A program made the translations under genes and the position numbers. The notes under the pieces were generated by a model. The model was not told where the DNA came from and ran no database searches. It worked only from the letters and a program-made list of their open reading frames with translations. 64,000 nt of DNA, taken from contig NZ_CP044522.1 of assembly GCF_016495405.1 (NCBI RefSeq), positions 1,922,001 through 1,986,000 on the forward strand. The letters run 5' to 3'. This stretch comes from Cobetia sp. cqz5-12 (GTDB taxonomy: Bacteria > Pseudomonadota > Gammaproteobacteria > Pseudomonadales > Halomonadaceae). Shown piece by piece: positions 1-7,306 of this stretch (position 1 is the stretch's first letter; each line of letters opens with the position of its first letter).

Positions 1-1
1 C

Positions 2-409
2 AGCGTGGTAGAGCGCATGGGAATCGAGCGCAAACCCATCGGAACTTTTTCGCGCAACAGCTCACCGGCCGTCAGCTATCGCAGCCTGTGGCAGGAAATC
101 GGCCAGCGCCTGAGCCTGCTCAAGGAGCCGACGGTGGCGTCGGCGCCAGTCGCCGGCAAGGCCGCTGAGACTGGATCAACCGACACCGCCGCTGCCGCCC
201 CTCAAGGTGCTGCCACCGGCAAGGCCAGCGTCAAAGGGAAGGCGGCCAGCAAGCCAGCAGCCAAGTCTGCCAGCAAGAAAGCGGCCGGCGCTGACAAGAA
301 GGCGGCGAGCAAGGACTCTGCCAGCAAAGATGCCAGCAAAGACACCAGCAAAGACACCAGCAAGTCGGCCGCCAAGGGCAAGAAGAAGGGCGGCAATCTG
401 GGTGATTGA
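2..409 (+). CDS. C-terminal part of a ParA/MinD-type ATPase with Lys/Ala-rich tail (5' truncated)
   Basis: The reading frame is open to the left edge, so only the last ~135 residues are seen. The first ~35 visible residues (RKPIGTF ... SYRSLW) look like the closing helices of ParA-family partition ATPases, which usually end soon after this point. Here the protein instead continues for about 85 residues of low-complexity sequence rich in Lys, Ala and Ser (KPAAK, KKAA, SKDASKDTSKDTSK), like histone H1-type or AlgP-type tails that bind DNA non-specifically. No Walker motif is in the window, so the family call rests on the C-terminal similarity alone. A perfect hairpin follows 24 bp after the stop. 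Confidence 0.5.
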   Translation, partial: SVVERMGIERKPIGTFSRNSSPAVSYRSLWQEIGQRLSLLKEPTVASAPVAGKAAETGSTDTAAAAPQGAATGKASVKGKAASKPAAKSASKKAAGADKKAASKDSASKDASKDTSKDTSKSAAKGKKKGGNLGD

Positions 410-432
410 TGCCGAGAGCTTGCCAGCCAGAA

Positions 433-468
433 ACACAAGAGCCCCGCCAATTGGCGGGGCTCTTGTGT
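433..468 (+). terminator. Rho-independent-like terminator, perfect 36-bp palindrome
   Basis: Both arms (ACACAAGAGCCCCGCC and its complement) pair perfectly around a central AATT. The hairpin sits just after the ParA-like gene. It has T-rich flanks but no long T run. Confidence 0.7.
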
Positions 469-490
469 ATTGCAGCGGCAGTTTGTAACT

Positions 491-531
491 AAAGTCAGGT
501 CATGAAAGACATGTCCTGAAAGTCAGGTCAT
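491..531. repeat. Direct repeat pair AAAGTCAGGTCAT
   Basis: The 13-mer AAAGTCAGGTCAT occurs at 491-503 and again at 519-531, 28 bp apart, in the intergenic space before the convergent phosphatase gene. Function unknown. Confidence 0.4.
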
Positions 532-590
532 CACAGCCGTATCTCTAAAGTCTTCTACCCAGCACTTCAGCACTTTACCAAGTGCCTCCC

Positions 591-1415
591 CTACAGCCCC
601 GGCAGCCCTGAACTGGCATCGGCTTCCTCCAGCAGGCGCTTGAGCGGGGCATGCAAGGCCGGTGAGGCCACCACGATATTCTCGCCATAAAGCTCATCGG
701 GAATGCCGTCCGGACAGCGATACAGATGACCCGTGCGTGCGCCGGCTTCACGCGCGATCAGAAGGCCTGCCGCAAAATCCCAGGGGGAAACGCTTTCGTA
801 ATAGGCATCCAGTCGTCCGCACGCCACATCACAGAGGTCCAGCGCGGCACTGCCGTTGCGGCGCACATCCTGACAGACCAGCAGCATCGCCGAGAGACGC
901 TTGAGAAGCGGCGGGCGGCTGTCGCGGTTGTAGGGGAAGCCGGTCGCGACCAGCGCGCGGCTCATCTCATCGGTCTCGCTGACCGAGATGCTCTCGCCGT
1001 TGAGCCAGGCCCCCTTGCCGCGGATGGCGGTGAAGGTCTCGCCGAGGAAGGGCGCATGCACGACTCCCATCTGGATCTTGCCGCGCTCGCACCAGGCAAT
1101 GGATACGGCGACATGGCGCAGGCCATGGGCAAAATTGACGGTACCGTCGATGGGGTCGATCACCCACAGACCGCCCTTGGTACCGATCACGTCCCGCTCG
1201 GGCGACAGCTCTTCGGTAAGGCGCGCATCCTCGGGAAATTCGGCTTCGAGCGCTTCCGCCAGGAAGGTGTCGATCGCCACGTCGATGTCGGTGACCAGCT
1301 CATCGCCTTTCTTGTAATGGTGCGCGAAACCCTGTTTCTCGCGCGCTTGCACCATGCGTTCACCAGCCTGTTTGGCCAGTTCCGTTGCTCGTTCCAGGCG
1401 TTGTTCCAGCGTCAT
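591..1415 (-). CDS. Inositol monophosphatase family protein (SuhB-like)
   Basis: This is a cytoplasmic Mg2+-dependent phosphatase of the IMPase family (274 residues, normal length). The metal-binding motifs are complete: the acidic pair E68-E69 in TEEL, the signature WVIDPIDGTVNF with D87 and D90 (residues 84-95), and the C-terminal PWDFAAG with D213. In the family these coordinate two or three Mg2+ ions that activate water for hydrolysis of inositol-1-phosphate or similar sugar phosphates. SuhB proper also assists rRNA transcription complexes, but this protein differs enough in its flanks that I call only the family. The start has GGAGAG a few bases upstream. It is transcribed alone, facing the ParA-like gene. 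Confidence 0.85.
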   Translation of the reverse strand: MTLEQRLERATELAKQAGERMVQAREKQGFAHHYKKGDELVTDIDVAIDTFLAEALEAEFPEDARLTEELSPERDVIGTKGGLWVIDPIDGTVNFAHGLRHVAVSIAWCERGKIQMGVVHAPFLGETFTAIRGKGAWLNGESISVSETDEMSRALVATGFPYNRDSRPPLLKRLSAMLLVCQDVRRNGSAALDLCDVACGRLDAYYESVSPWDFAAGLLIAREAGARTGHLYRCPDGIPDELYGENIVVASPALHAPLKRLLEEADASSGLPGL

Positions 1416-1859
1416 GTGGCTCTCCGGCAGCGATGATCAGGTCGGATGAGGCAACCCTCACTCATCCGATGCCTCCTTGTATAACAGACTCATGTGGCGA
1501 GTTCAGCCTCGGGCAGTGAGCGGCGGCGCATGAAACAGGTAATGAAAGCGTCGATCCAGCTCATTCATGCCCCGTCATGGTGCCTGGCAGGCAAGGCATG
1601 CACTGTCAGGGCGACACCGAGCAGTGTGGTCAGCAATCTTATAGCGTTATCTTGTGGTTATGCTGTCTTGCACCAGGTGGCGTTCTGTCACTCGAGGCGC
1701 ACGCCATGACAGGGCGGTGGCTCACGTCGAATACACCAGAAATTCAACATTTGTTTCATTCCTGAAATTCTGGCGCACTTGTTGCAGTAGTCTGGGCATG
1801 AGGCTCGGCGAGTTGGCGAGTCTTCCCGCATTCCATGCCCTGCTGCACGAGGAGCGACC
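1416..1859. other. Divergent intergenic region, no gene seen
   Basis: This separates the IMPase gene (minus) from pucG (plus). Open frames here have no family resemblance and no good ribosome site. Apart from the hairpin near 1442-1469 I see no clear operator, and no TGACC-N4-GGTCA site. Confidence 0.6.
1442..1469 (-). other. Hairpin in the leader of the IMPase gene
   Basis: TCGGATGAG and CTCATCCGA form a 9-bp stem around a 10-base loop. It lies 27 bp upstream of the IMPase start, with a TATACA-like -10 further upstream on the minus strand (around 1482). It could be a leader structure or an upstream terminator. Confidence 0.35.
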
Positions 1860-3143
1860 GTGAGCCCGACCTTTGACCAGATTCATCCTCCCCAGCGCCT
1901 GCTGATGGGCCCCGGCCCGATCAATGCGGACCCGCGAGTGCTGCGTGCGCTTTCTGCTCCCTTGATCGGTCAGTACGACCCGGCGATGACGCATTACATG
2001 AACGAGACGATGCAGCTCTATCGCGGCGTCTTCGAGACCACCAATGATGCCACCCTGTTGATCGATGGCACCTCGCGTGCCGGCATCGAGGCGGTGCTGG
2101 TCTCGTTGATCCAGCCGAGGGAGCGTGTGCTGGTGCCGATCTTCGGCCGCTTCGGTCATCTGCTGCGTGAGATCGCCGAGCGCTGCGGTGCCGAGGTGCA
2201 TACGCTGGAATGCGAGTGGGGCCAGGTATTCCGCCCGGAGCAGATCGAAGCCGCCATTCGCGACGTGAAGCCCAGTGTACTGGCGCTGGTGCAGGGTGAT
2301 ACCTCGACCACCATGTGCCAGCCGCTGGAAGACATCGGCGCCATCTGCCACCGCGAAGGCGTGCTGTTCTACAGCGATGCCACGGCCTCGCTGGCGGGCA
2401 ATCCTCTCAAGACCGATGAGTGGGGGCTGGACGCCGTCACCGCCGGCTTGCAGAAATGTCTCGCCGGGCCATCAGGCAGCTCGCCGTTGACGCTGTCGCC
2501 GCGCGCAGTGGAGGTGGTGCATTCCCGTCGCCATGTCGAGGCAGGTATCAGCAGCGGGGCGGATCGACTGGCGGAGCCGGGCGCGCGCATACGCTCCAAC
2601 TATTTCGATCTCTCCATGGTGCTCGATTACTGGGGTGAGCTGCGTCTCAATCACCACACCGAAGCCACCAGCATGCTGTATGGCGCACGTGAGTGTGCGC
2701 GCCTGCTGGTCAATGAAGGCATGGACAACGCCATCGCACGCCATGCGCTGCATGGCCAGGCGATGGTCGAGGGCTTGAAGGGACTGGGGCTTGTGCTGTT
2801 CGGCGACCAGGCTCACCGCATGAACAACGTCAGCGCGGTGATGATTCCCGACGGCCTGGATGGCGATGGCCTGCGCCGCAGCATGCTGGAGGATTTCGGC
2901 ATCGAGATCGGCACCAGTTTCGGCCTGCTGCACGGCAAGGTCTGGCGTCTTGGCGTGATGGGCTACAACGCGCGTCGCGATACCGTGCTGACCACGCTGG
3001 CGGCGCTGGAACAGACTCTGCGCCGGGGGGGCGTCAAGACGGTGGTCGGCGGTGGCGTCGGCGCCGCGCTGGATTTCTATCAAGAGCAGCAGGGGCAGAC
3101 GGCTAATGGCCACGCCGACCTCACCACGGGAGGCCAGCCATGA
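1860..3143 (+). CDS. pucG: (S)-ureidoglycine--glyoxylate aminotransferase
   Basis: A class V PLP aminotransferase, 427 residues. In purine breakdown PucG transfers the amino group of ureidoglycine to glyoxylate, giving glycine and oxalurate. Features visible: N-terminal GPGP (17-20), GDTSTT (146-151), the PLP-contacting aspartate in YSDAT (D173), and the lysine in GLQKCLAGPSG (K199) expected to form the Schiff base. The KCLAGPSG context is shared with alanine-glyoxylate aminotransferases, so sequence alone does not exclude AGXT activity. The overlap with allC and the surrounding ureide genes make PucG the better call. Start is GTG preceded by GAGGAGCGA; the stop overlaps the allC start. Confidence 0.85.
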   Translation: MSPTFDQIHPPQRLLMGPGPINADPRVLRALSAPLIGQYDPAMTHYMNETMQLYRGVFETTNDATLLIDGTSRAGIEAVLVSLIQPRERVLVPIFGRFGHLLREIAERCGAEVHTLECEWGQVFRPEQIEAAIRDVKPSVLALVQGDTSTTMCQPLEDIGAICHREGVLFYSDATASLAGNPLKTDEWGLDAVTAGLQKCLAGPSGSSPLTLSPRAVEVVHSRRHVEAGISSGADRLAEPGARIRSNYFDLSMVLDYWGELRLNHHTEATSMLYGARECARLLVNEGMDNAIARHALHGQAMVEGLKGLGLVLFGDQAHRMNNVSAVMIPDGLDGDGLRRSMLEDFGIEIGTSFGLLHGKVWRLGVMGYNARRDTVLTTLAALEQTLRRGGVKTVVGGGVGAALDFYQEQQGQTANGHADLTTGGQP

Positions 3144-4468
3144 GCGATGCAGGATCCATGAGACCAGACGCCATCGCGCCGCTGGAAACGGCCGCCGATG
3201 TGCTGGCCGCCTGTGACACTCTGGCGGCGATCTCACGCAGCGATAGCGGGATCGACCGTCGCTATCTGACGCCTGAACACGCCGCCGCCAACGCCACCAC
3301 GGCTGGCTGGCTCAAGGCTGCCGGTCTGCAAAGTTGGCAGGATGGCGCCGGCAATCTCTGGGGGCGCTGGTGCCCGGAAACGCTATCCAGTGAGCGTGAG
3401 GTGCCACGGCTGGTGATCGGTTCCCACCTGGACAGCGTGCCGGATGCCGGCCGTTATGACGGCATTCTCGGCGTCTTGCTGGGGGTCGCGGCGCTGACCC
3501 ACTTCCGCCAGCGTGCCGAGGAGAGTGGGGGAAGCCGCTTGCCCTTCGCGCTGGAAGTGGTCGGTTTCGGCGATGAAGAGGGCACCCGCTTCGGAGCGAC
3601 CCTGCTCGGTAGTCATGCCATCGCGGGTCGCTGGCAGCCAGGGTGGGAGATCGTGGAGGACGAGGACGGCATCTCGCTGGGGGATGCGCTCGAACGCTTC
3701 GGGCTCTCCGGACAGACGGCTGCCAGGGCCAGCCTGCAGGAGAACCCGCCGTTGGGCTATCTGGAAGTCCACATCGAACAGGGCCCTGTGCTGGAGGCCG
3801 AGAATCTGGCGCTGGGCACCGTGACGGGGATCGCTGGTGCGAGACGCTTCGCGGTCAACTTCGTCGGTCAGGCGGGGCATGCCGGCACCACGCCGATGGC
3901 ACTGCGACAGGATGCACTATGTGCGGCGGCGGAGTGGACACTGGCGGTGGAAGCCCTGGCGCGTGATGTCCAGGCGGGCAGGCGCGCTGACATGGCGGAC
4001 CACTCGCTGGTCGCGACCGTAGGCTGTTGCGAGCTGCGGCCCGGGGCGGTGAACGTGATTCCCGGTGGGGCGGCGCTGAGTCTGGATATCCGCGCGCTGG
4101 ATGATGCGCAGCGGGACCGGGCGCTGGATGAACTCTTGAACGAGGCGCATCGAATCGCGGCGCGACGGGGCCTCACCTTCCACTGTGAGCAGACGCATGC
4201 AGCCGATGCCGTGGCCTGTGACGAGGGATTGATGCAGGCCGTCGATGCCGGCATCGCCGTCACCGGTCAGACGCCATTCCGGCTGCCGAGTGGCGCCGGG
4301 CATGACGCCATGGCAGTCAGCCATCTGTGCCCGGTGGGCATGCTGTTCCTGCGCTGTGAGCGCGGTATCAGCCACCACCCGCTGGAGGCGGTGACCGAAG
4401 ACGATGTCGCCAAGGCCCTGGCGGCACTGATCGCCAGTATCGAGGCCGTGGCTGCCAAGTACGTGTAA
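3140..4468 (+). CDS. allC: Allantoate amidohydrolase (M20 family)
   Basis: A cytoplasmic dinuclear metal hydrolase, 442 residues, that converts allantoate to ureidoglycine, CO2 and ammonia. M20 ligands are visible: GSHLDSVPDAGRYDG (H96, D98, D107), the acidic pair in GDEEGTRFG (E146/E147), H211 in EVHIEQGP, and H388 in SGAGHDAM. The dimerisation domain contains GQAGHAGTTPM (243-253). Relatives with the same scaffold are N-carbamoyl-L-amino acid hydrolases and ureidoglycolate hydrolases. The translational coupling to pucG (ATGA overlap), which uses the product ureidoglycine, argues for allantoate. GGGAGG precedes the start. Confidence 0.85.
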   Translation: MSDAGSMRPDAIAPLETAADVLAACDTLAAISRSDSGIDRRYLTPEHAAANATTAGWLKAAGLQSWQDGAGNLWGRWCPETLSSEREVPRLVIGSHLDSVPDAGRYDGILGVLLGVAALTHFRQRAEESGGSRLPFALEVVGFGDEEGTRFGATLLGSHAIAGRWQPGWEIVEDEDGISLGDALERFGLSGQTAARASLQENPPLGYLEVHIEQGPVLEAENLALGTVTGIAGARRFAVNFVGQAGHAGTTPMALRQDALCAAAEWTLAVEALARDVQAGRRADMADHSLVATVGCCELRPGAVNVIPGGAALSLDIRALDDAQRDRALDELLNEAHRIAARRGLTFHCEQTHAADAVACDEGLMQAVDAGIAVTGQTPFRLPSGAGHDAMAVSHLCPVGMLFLRCERGISHHPLEAVTEDDVAKALAALIASIEAVAAKYV

Positions 4469-4545
4469 CACAGTGCGCATGAGATAGAACGGATAAGACA
4501 GTCACATGAGACACAACGCCTGTGCGGGCGCCACGGCGCTCGTCG

Positions 4546-5079
4546 CTAGCTGGCCTCGAGCAGACCCGGCAGGCGCACTGCAGCGATCGCATTTATCTGG
4601 GTCAGAGCCTCCTGGTATTCCACCTCGGTGGGTTGCGGCAGACGGCGCTCCAGTTCCTCGAGAATGCTTGAGGCGCTGTGGCCCTTGACGCAGATGATGA
4701 ACGGAATGCCATGACGCGCCTGGTAGTCGGCATTGGCCGTCAGGAAGCGTTCACGGGTGGTGTCATCGAGTTGATCGAGCCCTGCGCCTCGTTGCTCGCC
4801 CTGCGAGGCGGGCGTCAGGGTCTCCAGCTTGCCGGCAGCCAGCTCAGGATGGGCCAGAATCAATTGGTGGCGCTCGGCATCACTGGCCTGGCGTACCGCA
4901 TTGGCACAGGCCGTCAGCAGGACTTCCATGCTCGCGAATGGGCGCTCTGCCGCGGCGCGTTCCACCACCCAGTCCGAGTGCTCATAGAGACCACTCAAGC
5001 GTCGTGCCAGCGCCTCGGGGGGCAGGGCGTCGAGCGTGTCCAGCATCACCAGATAGTGCATCGGGGTCTCGATTGGCAT
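4546..5079 (-). CDS. uraD: OHCU decarboxylase
   Basis: Converts 2-oxo-4-hydroxy-4-carboxy-5-ureidoimidazoline to S-allantoin, the third urate-degradation step. The 177-residue length is normal. Conserved elements are AHPELA with catalytic H77, ANADYQARHGIPF (115-127), and the FIICVKGHSASSIL block (128-140) that forms the substrate pocket. The start has GGAGCAAGG upstream. It faces allC tail to tail and is divergent from uraH, sharing a 421-bp control region with a RutR-type palindrome at 5287-5300. Confidence 0.92.
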   Translation of the reverse strand: MPIETPMHYLVMLDTLDALPPEALARRLSGLYEHSDWVVERAAAERPFASMEVLLTACANAVRQASDAERHQLILAHPELAAGKLETLTPASQGEQRGAGLDQLDDTTRERFLTANADYQARHGIPFIICVKGHSASSILEELERRLPQPTEVEYQEALTQINAIAAVRLPGLLEAS

Positions 5080-5286
5080 GCGCCTTGCTCCAGGGAGGGG
5101 GATAGGTTTGAAAAGCTCACGGAATCATCAGCTTGCAAGGCGCATGCCGTCGCTGGCAACGCGCCTGACCAACGCTCGGTCACACGCTGCATCGTTGTAC
5201 CAGCGGTTGACGTCACGGCTGTATTGCCCCTGACCTGCCTGACGGCACCGACAGGCGTCTGACATGGGGAGATACGGCTTGCACCT

Positions 5287-5300
5287 TGACCGATCGGTCA
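5287..5300. promoter_or_regulatory. Putative RutR-type operator TGACCGATCGGTCA
   Basis: A perfect 14-bp palindrome in the uraD-uraH divergent promoter region. It fits the known E. coli RutR consensus TTGACCANNTGGTCAA in both TGACC arms and in arm spacing. The same arms occur at 38047-38060 beside a RutR-like gene. Binding is an inference. Confidence 0.6.
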
Positions 5301-5500
5301 GAATGCAGCATTGCACTCATCGGGTGCAATACCACCAACCGCTGACGGTAGGGCTGAATAGACCAGACTAAAACCGGTCAGGTCAGATCAGGTCAGAAAA
5401 AGTGACACGGCCTTCTATCGTACAGCTTTCATTTGTACACGAGCTGGGCATACAGGGCTCAGCCGTACCCGCCACACCCACACAAGAACAGGAAATCGCC

Positions 5501-5854
5501 ATGCCCAGACTGACGACGCATGTGCTCAACCAGGCCGAAGGCATCGCTGCCAGCGGTGTGCATATCACCCTGGAGCGCCAGGATGCGCAGGGTCACTTTC
5601 ACGAGATCGCAGAGGTCACGACCAATACCGATGGGCGTCTCGATGCACCGCTGCTTGAGGAAAGCGACGCTTCCGCTGATCTCTCCGGCGTCTATCGTCT
5701 GACGTTTCAGGTAGGGGATTACTTTGCCAGCCGCGCGGTGGGCCGGGGCATGCTTGGCCGCGTGCCGGTCGAGTTCACGCTGGAGGCCAACGGCCATTAT
5801 CACATTCCGCTGCTGGTCACTCCGTGGGCCTACAGCGTCTACCGCGGCAGCTAA
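5501..5854 (+). CDS. uraH: 5-hydroxyisourate hydrolase (transthyretin-related)
   Basis: Hydrolyses 5-hydroxyisourate to OHCU, the step after PuuD and before UraD. The 117-residue form starting at 5501 has the usual family length and begins with MPRLTTHVLN, where H7 is a conserved active-site residue. It ends with the diagnostic C-terminal tetrapeptide YRGS. The open frame extends further upstream to 5402, but the upstream residues are not family-like, and ACAGGAAA sits in front of the 5501 ATG. puuD follows after 9 bp. Confidence 0.93.
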   Translation: MPRLTTHVLNQAEGIAASGVHITLERQDAQGHFHEIAEVTTNTDGRLDAPLLEESDASADLSGVYRLTFQVGDYFASRAVGRGMLGRVPVEFTLEANGHYHIPLLVTPWAYSVYRGS

Positions 5855-5863
5855 GGAGCCGGC

Positions 5864-7111
5864 ATGAGCGCATATCTTCTCGATTGGGCGATGTTGCTGA
5901 CCCGCTGGCTGCATGTCATGGCAGGGATCGCCTGGATCGGCGCATCGTTCTTCTTCATCTGGCTCGACAATCGGCGACAGCCGGCCACTCATGCGGTCGA
6001 TGGTCGCCCCGGTGGCGAGCTGTGGGCGGTGCACGGCGGTGGCCTCTACCATCTGTTTCGCCATGATGGGGTCAGCGAACGGCTACCCAGCGAGATTCAC
6101 TGGTTCAAGTGGGAAGCCTACGTCACCTGGCTGTCCGGGATGGGGCTTTTCACGCTGATCTACCTGCTGCAGCCTCACGCCTACCTGATCGACCCGCGCG
6201 TGTTCGAGATGAGCGGCACCGTGGCCGTGTGCAGCGCTCTGGGCGTGCTCGTCGGTGGCTGGCTGGGCTACGAGGCGCTGTGCCGCAGTCCCTTCAAGCG
6301 CCATGCGGGGGCGCTGTTCGTCGCGGTCGGTGTGTGGCTGACGCTGGCGGCGTGGGGCGCGACCGAACTGTTCTCGGGCCGTGCCGCCTTCCTGCTGATG
6401 GGCGCACTGATGGGCAGCATCATGGCGGGCAACGTCTTCAATGTGATCATCCCGGGGCAGAAGGCGCTGCTGGCCGCCGCCCAGCGTGGGGAAACGCCGG
6501 ACCCGATCCACGGCCAGCGCGCCAAGCAGCGTTCGGTGCACAACACCTTCATCACGCTGCCTGCGGTGCTGATGATGATCAGCAACCACTATCCGCTGCT
6601 GTATGCCAATGACTATCGCCTCGGCGTCATCCTGCTGTTACTGGTGACGGGCGGTCTGATCCGCATCGCCACGGTGGATCATCACAAGGGCGTCAAGCGC
6701 CTTTGGGTGCCCGTGGGGGCAGTGTTGGCGTTGATCGGCGTGATCCTGCTCTGCGCACCACGCTCACAGACAGCGCCCGCGACTGTTGAGACAAGTGCGC
6801 CCTCAGCATCTGTCACGTCCAGCAGCGCCGCTGGCAACGAAGCTCCGGGGGAGAATCAGGCCCTGCGAGACAAGGTCAGCCATATCGTCGAGCAACGCTG
6901 CGCCGGCTGTCACAGTGACACGCCGAACTTGATCGGCTTGACGGCTCCGGCAGCCGGCGTGGCCTTCAATGGCTGGGATGACATCCAGCGTCAGGCCATG
7001 CGTATCCATCAGCGCACGGTGGTCGACAAGAGCATGCCGCTGGCCAACATGACCCAGATGACGGATGCCGAACGCCAGCTGCTGGATGACTGGTGGCAGG
7101 CGACACCCTGA
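5864..7111 (+). CDS. puuD: Membrane-bound urate oxidase with cytochrome c domain
   Basis: Oxidises urate to 5-hydroxyisourate at the inner membrane. In the PuuD family electrons are thought to pass through a fused cytochrome c to the respiratory chain instead of producing peroxide as soluble uricase does. This 415-residue protein has about eight hydrophobic segments from residue 10 to 300 (the first, WLHVMAGIAWIGASFFFIW, carries conserved His and Trp), then a Ser/Ala/Thr-rich linker (301-330) and a C-terminal haem c domain with CAGCH at 346-350. A likely Met axial ligand lies in the SMPLANMTQM stretch near the end. AAGGAG precedes the start. Confidence 0.92.
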   Translation: MSAYLLDWAMLLTRWLHVMAGIAWIGASFFFIWLDNRRQPATHAVDGRPGGELWAVHGGGLYHLFRHDGVSERLPSEIHWFKWEAYVTWLSGMGLFTLIYLLQPHAYLIDPRVFEMSGTVAVCSALGVLVGGWLGYEALCRSPFKRHAGALFVAVGVWLTLAAWGATELFSGRAAFLLMGALMGSIMAGNVFNVIIPGQKALLAAAQRGETPDPIHGQRAKQRSVHNTFITLPAVLMMISNHYPLLYANDYRLGVILLLLVTGGLIRIATVDHHKGVKRLWVPVGAVLALIGVILLCAPRSQTAPATVETSAPSASVTSSSAAGNEAPGENQALRDKVSHIVEQRCAGCHSDTPNLIGLTAPAAGVAFNGWDDIQRQAMRIHQRTVVDKSMPLANMTQMTDAERQLLDDWWQATP

Positions 7112-7162
7112 GGGGTAATGGATTAGGGGGCAATGGCCGAGAGAGTCATGAACGGGGGCGTA

Positions 7163-7193
7163 CTGACCAGCGGCGCTCCAAGCCGCTGGTCAG
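7163..7193 (+). terminator. Strong hairpin after puuD
   Basis: CTGACCAGCGGC pairs perfectly with GCCGCTGGTCAG (12 bp, 7-base loop) 51 bp after the puuD stop. There is no T run, so termination is likely but not certain. Confidence 0.5.
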
Positions 7194-7306
7194 AAGCAAC
7201 TCGCAAGACCTCGTCAGCACCCACTCATCAGCAGGATCGCTACAGTTCTGAGTCCGGTGGCCGATAGACGTGATACTTCTCTCTTGGATCGGGGTATCGC
7301 GTAGTG

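Noticed and set aside
7163..7193. Third RutR operator, because the hairpin arms contain TGACC and GGTCA
   Set aside because: The arms are separated by 19 bases inside a 12-bp stem, far from the 4-bp operator spacing; it follows a gene and fits a terminator.
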